Positions 24,699-33,588 of a DNA stretch of 37,157 bases are shown piece after piece. Position 1 is the stretch's first letter. The number at the start of each line of letters is the position of its first letter. Source of the stretch: Candidatus Methylobacter oryzae (lineage in GTDB: Bacteria > Pseudomonadota > Gammaproteobacteria > Methylococcales > Methylomonadaceae); contig NZ_RYFG02000086.1 of NCBI RefSeq assembly GCF_003994235.2, forward strand, positions 1 to 37,157, written 5' to 3'. A model generated the notes under the pieces. The model was not told the DNA's origin and ran no database searches. It was given only the letters and a program-made list of their open reading frames with translations. A program made the position numbers and the translations under genes.

Positions 24699-24724
24699 GG
24701 AATTTTTATTGCCTGATTTATGCA

Positions 24725-24988
24725 GTGTCCACGAAAAGCAAGAAAGGCACGAAAAAATATCAGCCGTAGCTTTCTCGCCAGTCGTGTCCAAATGCCCCGC
24801 CTGTTTGGAATGTTGCCGGTTAGACCTTCCAGGTTTTGCAAACCTGGAAGGTCTGCCAGTGGTTGGCTTCTCGCCTCACGTCAGTTCCATGACGGCAACC
24901 CGCGTAGAGCTGTCTATAACGATAACCACAACAGCGTGGGAACGATGTGGTTTCACTATGTTCGTGTCTTTCGTGTTTTTCGTGGACT
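24725..24988. repeat. Composite palindromic element with nested AGACCTTCCAGG hairpin
   Basis: The outer ends GTCCACGAAAA (24727 on) and TTTTTCGTGGAC (about 24977-24988) are inverted repeats, each followed inward by further CACGAAA/TTTCGTG units. Inside lies the 15-bp hairpin AGACCTTCCAGGTTT (24822-24836) with its complement (24840-24854). The left half matches 7021-7090. It fills the convergent gap between the FapF-like gene and the ANTAR regulator. Confidence 0.7.
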
Positions 24989-25038
24989 ACGCTTTTTTAT
25001 TATCCATATGCGTAATACCGGTTATAAGCATAACTGGG

Positions 25039-25614
25039 CTATTTAAGAAGTTCGGCCATCGCGATAATGTTTTTTGCCATTTCGCCGATCGTAATATTCC
25101 TGTCCATCGCCAGTTTTCGCAGCGCGTGATAGGCATCGTCTTCGGTAAAGCCGCGGGCTTTGATCAAGATGCCTTTTGCCCTGTCTATCAGTTTTCGCTC
25201 TTCGAGCTTGGCTTTTGTTTTTTCCAGTTCGCTTCTTAGTCGCTGCTGTTCTTTAAATCGCGCCACGGCGATGGCGATAATGCTGTTAATGCGGCCCGCT
25301 TCCAGGCCGTTGACGATATAGGCGCTGACGCCGGCTTTAACAATCTGGTTGATGGTATCGGCCGTTTCATCGGCGGCAAAAATGATGACCGGCAGCGTCC
25401 GATGTTGGCTAATATAGTGAATATCCTGGAAATATTTCTTGGGGCTGTCGATATTAAAAATGACAAGGTCAAAGCTGCCGTCCATAACCAAAGATTGAAT
25501 GTTCGATTTGGATTTTGCCGTATCGACGACCGAATAACCTTCCGTAACCAGTATGTTTTTCAATAACCGGCCGGCCGTTTCATTTTCAATAAGCAATATG
25601 TTTAAAGCGTTCAT
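25039..25614 (-). CDS. nasT: ANTAR-domain antiterminator (NasT-like)
   Basis: This 191-aa protein has a receiver-like domain (residues 5-125), a coiled coil ('FKEQQRLRSELEKTKAKLEE') and a C-terminal RNA-binding ANTAR domain (about 137-189, 'ERKLIDRAKGILIKARGFTE'). NasT proteins promote transcription of nitrate and nitrite assimilation genes by binding leader RNA hairpins. It is divergent from nirBD, which fits. The usual phospho-acceptor Asp is replaced by N54 in 'LVIFNIDSP', so it is probably controlled by a partner protein rather than phosphorylation, as known for NasS/NasT. nasS is not in the window. Confidence 0.85.
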   Translation of the reverse strand: MNALNILLIENETAGRLLKNILVTEGYSVVDTAKSKSNIQSLVMDGSFDLVIFNIDSPKKYFQDIHYISQHRTLPVIIFAADETADTINQIVKAGVSAYIVNGLEAGRINSIIAIAVARFKEQQRLRSELEKTKAKLEERKLIDRAKGILIKARGFTEDDAYHALRKLAMDRNITIGEMAKNIIAMAELLK

Positions 25615-25675
25615 TCTCGAATAATTAGCACAAACTACGCCATTTAGGGAATATCGTTGGGATGAGCACCAGTAA

Positions 25676-25757
25676 GGTAGGGTACGCTGTGCGCACCTCT
25701 TTGGGAACTGCTGATAAACGGAAGCGTTTGGAAATGGTACGCACAGCGTACCCTACC
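25676..25757. repeat. REP-type palindrome, second copy
   Basis: Two 22-nt arms (25676-25697 and 25736-25757) match at 21 of 22 and enclose 38 nt. The left arm opens GGTAGGGTACGCTGTGCG. It belongs to the same family as 2156-2230, which has GC instead of TA in the stem. It lies in the divergent region between nasT and nirB. Confidence 0.8.
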
Positions 25758-25896
25758 TAAATAGCTTGCACGATTAACAGGCATTATTTTTTTCTTGTGC
25801 ACCACCTTGGTTCATCGAAATAATCGATTATTAAGATAACGATCCGGCAAACCGTGCGAATTACAGCATTGTTCAATGTGGCACAGGCATTGCTCC

Positions 25897-25932
25897 ACAA
25901 CCCCAAACAACAAACATCGCTAACGGGGTTGT
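25897..25932 (+). promoter_or_regulatory. Leader hairpin covering the nirB ribosome binding site
   Basis: A perfect 8-bp stem, ACAACCCC (25897-25904) with GGGGTTGT (25925-25932), encloses a 20-nt A-rich loop. GGGG in the right arm is the probable Shine-Dalgarno, 6 nt before the ATG at 25935, so the folded form would block translation. A protein or an alternative fold may open it. It does not have the hexaloop expected of an ANTAR target, so it may be a separate control. Confidence 0.45.
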
Positions 25933-25934
25933 AT

Positions 25935-28472
25935 ATGAGCGTAAAACAAACATTGGTTGTGATCGGCAACGGCATGGTCGGACAGTATTTTCTGGCGAGT
26001 CTGGTTGAAAGCACCATTAAAGAGCAGTATCAAATTATTACTTTTTGCGAAGAACCCAGGGTCGCTTACGATCGGGTGCATTTATCGTCATTTTTTACCG
26101 GCACAACGGCACAAGAGCTGTCTTTAGTCGAAGACGGCTTTTTTGAACAGCACGGCATTACCATCCACTTGGGCGATAAAGCCGCCGGCATCGACAGGGC
26201 CGCCAAAACCGTTACTTCGGCAAAAGGCTTGACGATAGCTTACGACAAGCTGGTATTGGCGACCGGTTCTTATCCGTTCGTGCCGCCCGTTCCCGGACAT
26301 GACCGGGCGCAATGTTTGGTTTATCGCACCATTGAGGATCTTGAAGCGATTGCCGCTGCTGCAAAAACGGGCAAGGTCGGCACCGTGGTCGGCGGCGGTT
26401 TATTAGGTCTTGAAGCGGCCAAAGCGTTGATGGATTTAGGCTTGGAAACCCATGTGGTCGAATTCGCGCCGCGCTTGATGGCGGTGCAACTCGACGACGC
26501 AGGCGGCGCGATGCTGCGGCTCAAGATCGAGAATTTGGGCGTCACCGTACATACCGGCAAAAACACCAGCGTCATCACCGACGGCGAGCACTGCGTGAAC
26601 AAGATGTGTTTTGCCGACGGCGAAGAGTTGGAAACCGACATCGTGCTGTTTTCGGCCGGGATTCGTCCGCGCGACGAATTGGCCAGGGCTTGCGGCTTAG
26701 AAGTAGGGCAGCGCGGCGGTATCGTCATCGATAACCAATGTCGTACGTCCGATCCCAGCATTTACGCAATCGGCGAATGCGCATTGTGGAACGGTATGAT
26801 TTACGGCTTGGTCGCGCCGGGTTATACGATGGCGCGCACCGTCGTGGCCGATTTGGCGGACAATGAGGCCGGCTTTACCGGCGCGGACATGAGCACCAAG
26901 TTAAAACTGATGGGCGTCGACGTCGCCAGCATCGGCGACGCTCACGCCAAAACCCAAGGCGCGATGGTTTACAGCTATCAAAACGGCGACAGCGAAATCT
27001 ACAAGCGCCTGGTGGTCAGCCAGGATAAAAAACAATTGCTCGGTGCGGTGCTGGTCGGCGATGCGTCGGGTTACAGCACCTTATTGCAATATTGCCTGAA
27101 CGGAATCGAACTGCCTGAGAATCCGGATGCGCTGATTTTGCCGCACCGCTCCGACGAATCGGTCGGCTTGGGTCCCGATGCATTGCCGGCTTCGGCGCAA
27201 ATCTGTTCCTGTTACGACGTGACCAAAGGCGCGATTTGTTCGGCGATTGAAGGCGGCTGCATGACGATGGGCGCGTTAAAAGCCGAGACCAAAGCCGCGA
27301 CCGGTTGCGGCGGCTGTTCCGCGTTGCTTAAGTCGGTGCTGGATTCGGAGTTGTCGAAACAGGGTTTTGAAGTCAATACCGACATTTGCGAACATTTTGC
27401 CTATACCCGGCAGGACCTTCATAACCTGATCCGGGTCGAACAGATTAAAACTTTTGCCGAACTGCTGCACAAACACGGCAAAGGCCACGGCTGCGAAATC
27501 TGCAAACCCACCGTCGGCAATATCCTCGCGTCTCAGTGGAACGAGCATATCCTCGAAAAAGACCATTTAGGGCTACAGGATACCAACGATACCTTTTTAG
27601 CCAACATGCAAAAAGACGGCACTTACTCAGTCGTGCCGCGCATCACCGGTGGCGAAATCAGCCCGGATATGCTGATTGCACTGGGGCAGGTCGGTAAGAA
27701 ATATAAGCTTTACACCAAAATCACCGGCGGCCAGCGCGTCGATTTATTCGGCGCGCGGGTCGATCAATTGCCGCATATCTGGAAAGAATTGATCGCTGCC
27801 GGTTTCGAGTCGGGCCACGCTTACGGCAAATCCCTGCGCACCGTTAAATCCTGCGTCGGCAGCACCTGGTGCCGCTACGGCGTCGACGACAGCGTCGGGC
27901 TGGCGATAGAGCTGGAAAACCGCTACAAGGGGCTGCGTTCCCCGCATAAAATCAAATTCGCAGTGTCCGGTTGTACAAGGGAATGCGCCGAAGCGCAGGG
28001 CAAGGATGTCGGCGTGATCGCGACCGAAAACGGCTGGAATTTATATGTTTGCGGCAACGGCGGTATGAAACCGCGCCATGCGGATTTATTCGCGACCGGC
28101 TTGGACAAGGAGACATTGATCAAATACATCGACCGCTTTTTAAGCTTTTACGTGCGCACCGCCGACCGGCTGCAACGCACGTCGGTCTGGATGGAAAATA
28201 TGGAAGGCGGTCTGGACTATTTAAAATCGGTCATCATTGACGACAAATTAGGGCTGTGCGACCAGCTGGAGCAGCAAATGCAGTATGTGATCGACACCTA
28301 TCAATGCGAATGGAAGACCGCGATTGAAGACGAAGCCAAACTCAAGCGCTTCAGGCATTTTATCAACAGCGACCAGACCGACGACAATATCGTCTTTGTC
28401 GAAGAGCGCGGCCAGATTCGCCCCGCCAACGACGGCGAGCGGAAACATTTTAAACTGATGGAGATTGCATAA
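25935..28472 (+). CDS. nirB: Assimilatory nitrite reductase [NAD(P)H], large subunit NirB
   Basis: The product has 845 aa from the ATG at 25935; an upstream GTG at 25854 would add residues with no counterpart in the family. Domains in order: FAD/NAD-binding oxidoreductase ('LVVIGNGMVGQYF', 'VGTVVGGGLLGLEAA'), BFD-type [2Fe-2S] segments ('AQICSCYDVTKG', 'TGCGGCSALL'), then the nitrite/sulfite reductase halves. The siroheme and [4Fe-4S] cysteines lie in 'CVGSTWCRYG' (about 27853) and 'GCTRECAEAQ' (about 27969). It reduces nitrite to ammonium in the cytoplasm with NirD. It heads an operon with nirD and a PhzF-like gene. Confidence 0.96.
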   Translation: MSVKQTLVVIGNGMVGQYFLASLVESTIKEQYQIITFCEEPRVAYDRVHLSSFFTGTTAQELSLVEDGFFEQHGITIHLGDKAAGIDRAAKTVTSAKGLTIAYDKLVLATGSYPFVPPVPGHDRAQCLVYRTIEDLEAIAAAAKTGKVGTVVGGGLLGLEAAKALMDLGLETHVVEFAPRLMAVQLDDAGGAMLRLKIENLGVTVHTGKNTSVITDGEHCVNKMCFADGEELETDIVLFSAGIRPRDELARACGLEVGQRGGIVIDNQCRTSDPSIYAIGECALWNGMIYGLVAPGYTMARTVVADLADNEAGFTGADMSTKLKLMGVDVASIGDAHAKTQGAMVYSYQNGDSEIYKRLVVSQDKKQLLGAVLVGDASGYSTLLQYCLNGIELPENPDALILPHRSDESVGLGPDALPASAQICSCYDVTKGAICSAIEGGCMTMGALKAETKAATGCGGCSALLKSVLDSELSKQGFEVNTDICEHFAYTRQDLHNLIRVEQIKTFAELLHKHGKGHGCEICKPTVGNILASQWNEHILEKDHLGLQDTNDTFLANMQKDGTYSVVPRITGGEISPDMLIALGQVGKKYKLYTKITGGQRVDLFGARVDQLPHIWKELIAAGFESGHAYGKSLRTVKSCVGSTWCRYGVDDSVGLAIELENRYKGLRSPHKIKFAVSGCTRECAEAQGKDVGVIATENGWNLYVCGNGGMKPRHADLFATGLDKETLIKYIDRFLSFYVRTADRLQRTSVWMENMEGGLDYLKSVIIDDKLGLCDQLEQQMQYVIDTYQCEWKTAIEDEAKLKRFRHFINSDQTDDNIVFVEERGQIRPANDGERKHFKLMEIA

Positions 28473-28859
28473 ATGGCTAAGTGGATCAGCGTGTGCCAGG
28501 TTGACGATTTACAGCCGAATTCCGGCGTTTGCGCATTGCTCGAAGGCGAGCAGGTGGCGATTTTCTGGATGCCTGTCCTGAGCGGAACCGAAGTACCGGA
28601 ATTCGACGCGAAAGTGTATGCTGTCGGCAATTACGACCCGTTCGGCAATGCCAATGTGCTGTCGCGCGGCTTGATCGGCGATATTGGCGGGCAGCCGGTG
28701 GTTGCATCGCCGTTATACAAACAACACTTTAATTTGCAAACCGGCGTTTGCCTGGAAGATGAAACCGTGAAAATTCCCGTTTATGCGATCCGTATTGACA
28801 ACGGCAGCGTTCAAGTCGACCTTTCATCATTGCCGCAGGACGGAGCACAAGCGTTATGA
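28473..28859 (+). CDS. nirD: Nitrite reductase small subunit NirD
   Basis: This 128-aa protein has a Rieske-like beta fold but lacks the two CxH cluster-binding pairs, as is normal for NirD. Landmarks are 'NSGVCALLEGEQVAIFW', 'VYAVGNYDPFGNANVLSRGL' and 'PLYKQHFNLQTGVCL'. It associates with NirB. It starts right after the nirB stop with GGAG within the nirB 3' end, and overlaps the next gene by 4 nt. Confidence 0.94.
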   Translation: MAKWISVCQVDDLQPNSGVCALLEGEQVAIFWMPVLSGTEVPEFDAKVYAVGNYDPFGNANVLSRGLIGDIGGQPVVASPLYKQHFNLQTGVCLEDETVKIPVYAIRIDNGSVQVDLSSLPQDGAQAL

Positions 28860-29773
28860 AATACAACTATTACATCGCCGACGTTTTCACCAAACAGATT
28901 TTCAGCGGCGCGCAAATCGCCGTGTTCCCGAAAGCGGAAGGCTTGAGCAAACAGCAAATGCAGTTGGCTGCCAGGGAGTTGAACTTGTCGGAAACGGTAT
29001 TTGTCTTTCATCCGGATAAGCAAACCACCAACCGCGTGATGCGGATTTTTTCGCCGCAAAGCGAAATCGATTTTGCCGGGCATCCGATTATCGCGACTGC
29101 CTTTGTGCTGGCAAGTTGCGGCGAGATTCAATTGAACGGCGCAATTACGCCGATGGTTTTCGAGCAAAATACCGGCCCGGTCAACGTCAATATTTCCGCC
29201 GAAGACGGCAAGCCCAGTTTTGTGCAGTTCACCCGCAAAGTCAGTTCGATCATCGACCGCTTTACACCGAGCGATGAAGAGTTGGCGAGTTTCCTGTCAA
29301 TACAGCCGTCGGAATTCGACCATAAAAAATATTCGGCGCGTTTGGTGTCTTGCGGTTTTCCGTATTTGATCGTGCCTGTTTGGCGTTATGAAAGCGTCAG
29401 GAATGCAAAATTCAATTACGCGGCCTGGAGCCAATCGATTGCACCGCAAACCGCGGCCCAGGAAATCCTGCTGTTTTCCCCGAAAACGCCGTTTGCGGAC
29501 GCCGATTTTAACGCCCGCTTGCTGGGGCCGAGAATAGGCATTCACGACGATCCGCCGGTCGGTAGCGCGATGCCGGCGTTTGCTTCGTATTTGTGTTCAT
29601 TTGAGTTTATGCAGAAAGGGACTTATACATTTACCGTGGATCGGGGAGAGCAAAGTAACCGGCGTAGCGTGTTGAATCTGGAGATGGATCATAAGAAAGA
29701 GAGTATGTTGACGATTCGGGTTGGAGGCGCGGCGGTTATGGTGGTTGAGGGGGTTATGAGTATTCCTGAGTAG
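28856..29773 (+). CDS. PhzF-family isomerase/epimerase
   Basis: This 305-aa protein has the twofold PhzF fold. 'YYIADVFTKQIFSGAQIAVF' opens it, the catalytic Glu lies in 'LNLSETVFV', and the paired glycine-rich turns are 'IDFAGHPIIATAFVL' and 'PPVGSAMPAFASYL'. PhzF relatives outside phenazine operons are mostly of unknown substrate, and no phenazine genes are here. The 4-nt overlap with nirD puts it in the nitrite reductase operon, so a link to nitrogen or amino-acid metabolism is possible but unproven. Confidence 0.85.
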   Translation: MKYNYYIADVFTKQIFSGAQIAVFPKAEGLSKQQMQLAARELNLSETVFVFHPDKQTTNRVMRIFSPQSEIDFAGHPIIATAFVLASCGEIQLNGAITPMVFEQNTGPVNVNISAEDGKPSFVQFTRKVSSIIDRFTPSDEELASFLSIQPSEFDHKKYSARLVSCGFPYLIVPVWRYESVRNAKFNYAAWSQSIAPQTAAQEILLFSPKTPFADADFNARLLGPRIGIHDDPPVGSAMPAFASYLCSFEFMQKGTYTFTVDRGEQSNRRSVLNLEMDHKKESMLTIRVGGAAVMVVEGVMSIPE

Positions 29774-29804
29774 GGTGGCCCTATTAATGCCAAAGGAAAA
29801 GCGG

Positions 29805-29848
29805 GTCAGGTCTTGGTTGCGGCTGGGCTATGTCGCCCAAGACCTGAC
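29805..29848 (+). terminator. Hairpin after the nirBD operon
   Basis: A perfect 12-bp stem (GTCAGGTCTTGG / CCAAGACCTGAC) with a 20-nt loop lies 32 nt after the stop of the PhzF-like gene. No T-tract follows. It may still terminate or protect the operon mRNA, or be the outer part of the structured element that follows. Confidence 0.45.
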
Positions 29849-29869
29849 TGTTCGCAGTAACAGTAGTCT

Positions 29870-30010
29870 ATCTAGCGGGTTAAAGTCCCGTCCAAGGAGT
29901 TGTCCGTATACCTTGGTAGCATGAGGAAGCGGCGTTGGAGCGATTCAGGGTCGTGAGTTTTCAAACAGCAAAGTATCCCGACTAAGCCATATAAGCATAC
30001 TGCGGCAGGT
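29870..30010 (+). other. Possible truncated group II intron or other structured RNA
   Basis: TAGCGGGTTAAAGTCCCGTC folds as a short CGGG/CCCG hairpin and resembles the (G)GGTNAAAGTCC(C) element near the start of many bacterial group II introns. Downstream text is GA-rich and non-coding in all frames. There is no reverse transcriptase gene and no intron boundary is visible, so at most a 5' fragment is left. From 30011 to 30105 nothing further is seen. The call rests on one motif. Confidence 0.3.
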
Positions 30011-30105
30011 TGCGGTGGATTCCAATGAATTTCATAAGGCTCATCATCCAAAGCGGCGTCGCATACTACCGCTTGATTGCTTATTTCTGTGCCCGGCCAT
30101 TGCAT

Positions 30106-30987
30106 TTACTTGTCCAACGATACCGTCTGGACAATGTTTTCGAATTCGACCAGCACACCGGGGTGGTGAGTATGCAGATAGCGCACAACGTGTTCGTTTT
30201 CGAGCAGTTTGCTCAAGTAGCCTTTAGCTAGCACCAGATTCAGGACATCCTCGCCATAGTTTTGTTCGACCAGCTTGTATTGTCCCAGCAGATTGCTCAT
30301 TTCTCGCTCCATTTTGGCTATTTGTTCAGGGGTGATTCCGTTCATTTTCTTGGCTCTATTGGGCTCAACCAGTAAGCGCTCAGGTGTCGCCATTAGCAAA
30401 GCCTTGGCATAACCAACGGAAAGATTGTTAGCCGAAACCATCAGTTCCACACACTCCATCTGCCGAATTGGCTTCATCTTGCGCAGCACTTGGCTGAGAT
30501 TGACGGAAAACTGCTGGTCTTTCAAAATATTAATGACTTCTGCGCATAATCCGTCCAACAGGTTAAGTTTCTTGAGGACGTAACTGACATCCATGTTCAG
30601 GGCAAGCGCGAGTCGTTCCTTTGAAACACCGCGTTCGACCGCGCGGCGAATCATATGATGTTCCTGCACTGTCGAAAGCCGATTGATTCGATTATTGTAT
30701 GTGTAGGTTTCATCGTCGGTGGCAATGAAGCACGGAGCGTCTTGATAGTTGAGCTCGCGCAGCACCAGCAACCGTAGGTGGCCATCCAATAATACGTGCT
30801 GTCCCGTCGCTTTATCGGCCTTACCGATGGTCAGAGGTTCAATCAGGCCGACGGTATCAATGGATGATCGAATCTGTTTGAGTTTGCGTGTATAGAGCGC
30901 TCCTTGCGGCGTTTTGCGCGAAGGTAATATTCGATCAAGCGCGATGCTCAACGGTTCGGGAATGAAACCAATGGGTAATTGAGGCAT
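30106..30987 (-). CDS. ParB/RepB-like protein, second of pair
   Basis: The product has 293 aa from the ATG at 30987 (AAGGACA upstream); a TTG at 31008 is the alternative. The N-terminal ParB-type domain has 'LLDGHLRLLVLREL', followed by a helix-turn-helix ('RGVSKERLALALNMDVSYVL') and a C-terminal RepB-like helical region. In plasmid partition ParB binds centromere sites, but no ParA is here. Instead it forms a fixed gene set with a second ParB-like protein and a serine recombinase, so a role in recombination or regulation of the element is more likely. It starts 2 nt after the preceding stop. Confidence 0.8.
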   Translation of the reverse strand: MPQLPIGFIPEPLSIALDRILPSRKTPQGALYTRKLKQIRSSIDTVGLIEPLTIGKADKATGQHVLLDGHLRLLVLRELNYQDAPCFIATDDETYTYNNRINRLSTVQEHHMIRRAVERGVSKERLALALNMDVSYVLKKLNLLDGLCAEVINILKDQQFSVNLSQVLRKMKPIRQMECVELMVSANNLSVGYAKALLMATPERLLVEPNRAKKMNGITPEQIAKMEREMSNLLGQYKLVEQNYGEDVLNLVLAKGYLSKLLENEHVVRYLHTHHPGVLVEFENIVQTVSLDK

Positions 30988-30989
30988 GA

Positions 30990-31889
30990 TCAATGTCCTT
31001 CGGGCCAAACCCGTTCGGCCAGGTAGGTCGGCAGAGTGTCTAGCGCTTCGGCGCGCAACAGGGTTGTAAAATTTTCATCGGCGAACAATTGACGTAACGC
31101 ACCGGCAACAAACAACAAGCGTTGCTGGGCAAACTCTGCTTTTTTGACCATCAGTTTTTGGCGATCGACTTCCTTCTGGTAACTGCGAACCAGACTGTTG
31201 GTCGTCACTTCTGAAGAGGTTTTGCGGGGAGGATGGTGCGCCACGGATCGCCCCAAACTCTGGCGCTGCATGACAATGCGCCGTGCCTGAATCAGTTGTT
31301 TTCCCCGCAGTTGTCCCGATTCATACAGCTCCTGTAATACTATCTGGACATTTTTTTCTTCATTGCCGACCCGTGCAATTTCCAATGCGGTATTCAAAGG
31401 GATGCGCCCGTTTTCGACGGCAACCAGTAGTCGCTCTTCGCCATGTTCCAACAAGGTTAGAATGCCTTTGACATAGTCGAGACTCAAACCGGTCTTCTGA
31501 GCGATGACCTGTTTATCATAGCCCTGATCGCGCAACTGTTTAATCCCTGCCAATAGTTCGAGCGGGCGGCATTGGCGGCGGGCGATGTTTTCGGCGAGAC
31601 TCATGATAAATGCGTCTTCATCGTTGACTTGCACGACGAATGCCGGAATCGTGGGTTCGCCAATCGACTGATAGGCCTTGAGTCGCCCCTCACCGCATAT
31701 CAGTAGAAATCGTTCTTTGCCGTCTGCCAACGGACGTGGAGTTACCGTAATCGGCTTCTTCAGGCCAATGGCCTTGATGTTGCCAACGATTTCCTCGAAT
31801 TGCCGATGGTTGCGCTCACGCGGGTTGAGTACCACAATGCAATCAAGGGGAATCATTTGTATACTGCCTTGACGATGTTGTTTGCTCAT
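30990..31889 (-). CDS. ParB/RepB-like protein, first of pair
   Basis: This 299-aa protein has an N-terminal ParB-type domain with 'IPLDCIVVLNPRERNH' and 'LLICGEGRLKAYQSIGE'. The middle region ('LAENIARRQCRPLELL', 'DKQVIAQKTGLSLDYVKGIL') carries the ParB box II and helix-turn-helix. The C-terminal third is helical and basic. ATG overlaps the recombinase stop by 4 nt (ATGA) with GGAG upstream. It differs clearly from its neighbour, so this is not a recent duplication; tandem divergent ParB proteins suggest a heteromeric complex. Confidence 0.82.
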   Translation of the reverse strand: MSKQHRQGSIQMIPLDCIVVLNPRERNHRQFEEIVGNIKAIGLKKPITVTPRPLADGKERFLLICGEGRLKAYQSIGEPTIPAFVVQVNDEDAFIMSLAENIARRQCRPLELLAGIKQLRDQGYDKQVIAQKTGLSLDYVKGILTLLEHGEERLLVAVENGRIPLNTALEIARVGNEEKNVQIVLQELYESGQLRGKQLIQARRIVMQRQSLGRSVAHHPPRKTSSEVTTNSLVRSYQKEVDRQKLMVKKAEFAQQRLLFVAGALRQLFADENFTTLLRAEALDTLPTYLAERVWPEGH

Positions 31890-33460
31890 GCTGCTCTCCT
31901 AATTCGTGTGCGTTCCGACATCCCGTACAAGTAATCAAGGCTGTGGAACCGGTAACTTTCAAATTCAATGCCGTTGTGTTCGCCCAGACTGATCTTGGCT
32001 ATGCCGAAATCCAGTTTCGGTAACAAGTAGTAATCCAGAGGCGCCTGATTGGGCTGGTCCAGTCTGACAGCGATAGTGATATCAGGTGCCAGGCTGGTAT
32101 CGAATCTGACTTTCCAGCGATAACGGCCGTTATCGAGTGTCTGGCATCTGGCGAGTACGACAGATACTGAAAACTCACGATTAATCAGCAGCAGATCGGT
32201 GGCTGGATCGCGCTCGACACTGCCGCCCAGGTCGGCAATTTTCTGTTCGGTTTGTAAAACGATCTGAGGGTGTAGGCGGCGAAGAAGCTGATTCACTTCG
32301 AGATAGCGGTAATCCCGGTCCGGGTTGAAGCCGACAGTTTGGTAGGCGCGGATCAGGCTGCCGAAGTGATGAATGTAGGCGGCTTTTGACGGCATGTCTT
32401 CGGCCTCGTCGATGATCAACCCGGACAGGAAGCCACGGCGTTGGTAAAGATTGCGGAGTTTTTCGATCAGTTCGTCTTTATTGTAACGATGCGCCCGCGC
32501 CCGGATAATGCCTTGCGCTGTGTAGAACAGTTCAGGGGAAACGATCGCTTCAAAAGCGCCTTCCTTCTTGATCCACATATCGGGTGTATTAACGATGCGG
32601 AGCTTTTTTAGCTTGAAGGAAATGCGGTTGTAAATATTATTGCCGATGTATTTCTCGTTGCTTAGGACTTCCCGAACGGTGGCACGCGTCCAGTGACGGT
32701 CCAGGTCGGTACGGACACTTCGTTCATTCAGGCGATTGGCTATTTCGGTTTCGCTGATGCCTTCATCGACAAACCACCGATACATCTGATTAACGACCTC
32801 AATTTCATTATTCGGACCCGGCATCAGGATGACCCGGTCGGTCTGTAGGCTTTTGTGTTCGCCTCTTGCCAGTTCGCCTTTATGTGCGCCCGATTGATCG
32901 ATCAATACCCGGCGCAATCCGTAGCCGGCGGGCCCGCCTTGACGGAAGCCCATCTCAATCAGCCGACATTGCCCGGCAAATACTTTGGTAGATAGTTCGC
33001 GACTGTATTCGCCGGCCATCGCGCGTTTGACGCTTTTGACGATTGTTGAAACCGGCGAGCCGTCGTTTTCGAACTGTTCAGCGCAATAGGCAACCTGGAT
33101 GCCGGCACGGCGGCAGATATATTCGTAGTAAGCGGATTCGTCAGCATCCTGAAACCGTCCCCAGCGGCTGACGTCGTAAACCAAAATAACCTGGAAATCT
33201 TGCGTGCCGCCTTCGACATCTTTAAGCAATTGCTGCAAAGCCTGGCGACCATCAATACGTAGTCCGCTTTTGCCTTCGTCGGCATAGGTTCGCACGATTT
33301 CAAGATTACGTCTGACGGCATATTCCCGAATCTTGTCACCCTGATTCTCTGTGGAATATTGCTGGTGCTCCGTCGACATTCGTACGTATTGGGCGGCTTT
33401 AAGCAGCGGGGGAGTCTCGTTGGGTTCGTTTGATTGCATAGTCAGTCCCGTTAGCGTCAT
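31886..33460 (-). CDS. Large serine recombinase
   Basis: This 524-aa protein has an N-terminal resolvase domain with catalytic S29 in 'QYVRMSTEHQQYSTENQ' and the conserved 'VYDVSRWGRFQD' block. A 'recombinase' domain follows (about 190-300, 'VNQMYRWFVDEGISETEIA' and 'WTRATVREVLSNEKYIGN'), then a long C-terminal region. Such enzymes integrate and excise phages and other elements. It is the central gene of a four-gene minus-strand operon. An alternative ATG lies at 33439. Attachment sites are not recognised. Confidence 0.92.
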   Translation of the reverse strand: MTLTGLTMQSNEPNETPPLLKAAQYVRMSTEHQQYSTENQGDKIREYAVRRNLEIVRTYADEGKSGLRIDGRQALQQLLKDVEGGTQDFQVILVYDVSRWGRFQDADESAYYEYICRRAGIQVAYCAEQFENDGSPVSTIVKSVKRAMAGEYSRELSTKVFAGQCRLIEMGFRQGGPAGYGLRRVLIDQSGAHKGELARGEHKSLQTDRVILMPGPNNEIEVVNQMYRWFVDEGISETEIANRLNERSVRTDLDRHWTRATVREVLSNEKYIGNNIYNRISFKLKKLRIVNTPDMWIKKEGAFEAIVSPELFYTAQGIIRARAHRYNKDELIEKLRNLYQRRGFLSGLIIDEAEDMPSKAAYIHHFGSLIRAYQTVGFNPDRDYRYLEVNQLLRRLHPQIVLQTEQKIADLGGSVERDPATDLLLINREFSVSVVLARCQTLDNGRYRWKVRFDTSLAPDITIAVRLDQPNQAPLDYYLLPKLDFGIAKISLGEHNGIEFESYRFHSLDYLYGMSERTRIRRAA

Positions 33461-33588
33461 CTTGATGGGTAGCGCTCGGCCGCCATATAGGAGCGTGGCA
33501 ACACTAGCTTTTCAAGTCCCAGTGACCCCAGTTTCGAGAGCTCAATTGCGTGTAACGGTAATATCAGGCATTGGTAATGTCCATCACG

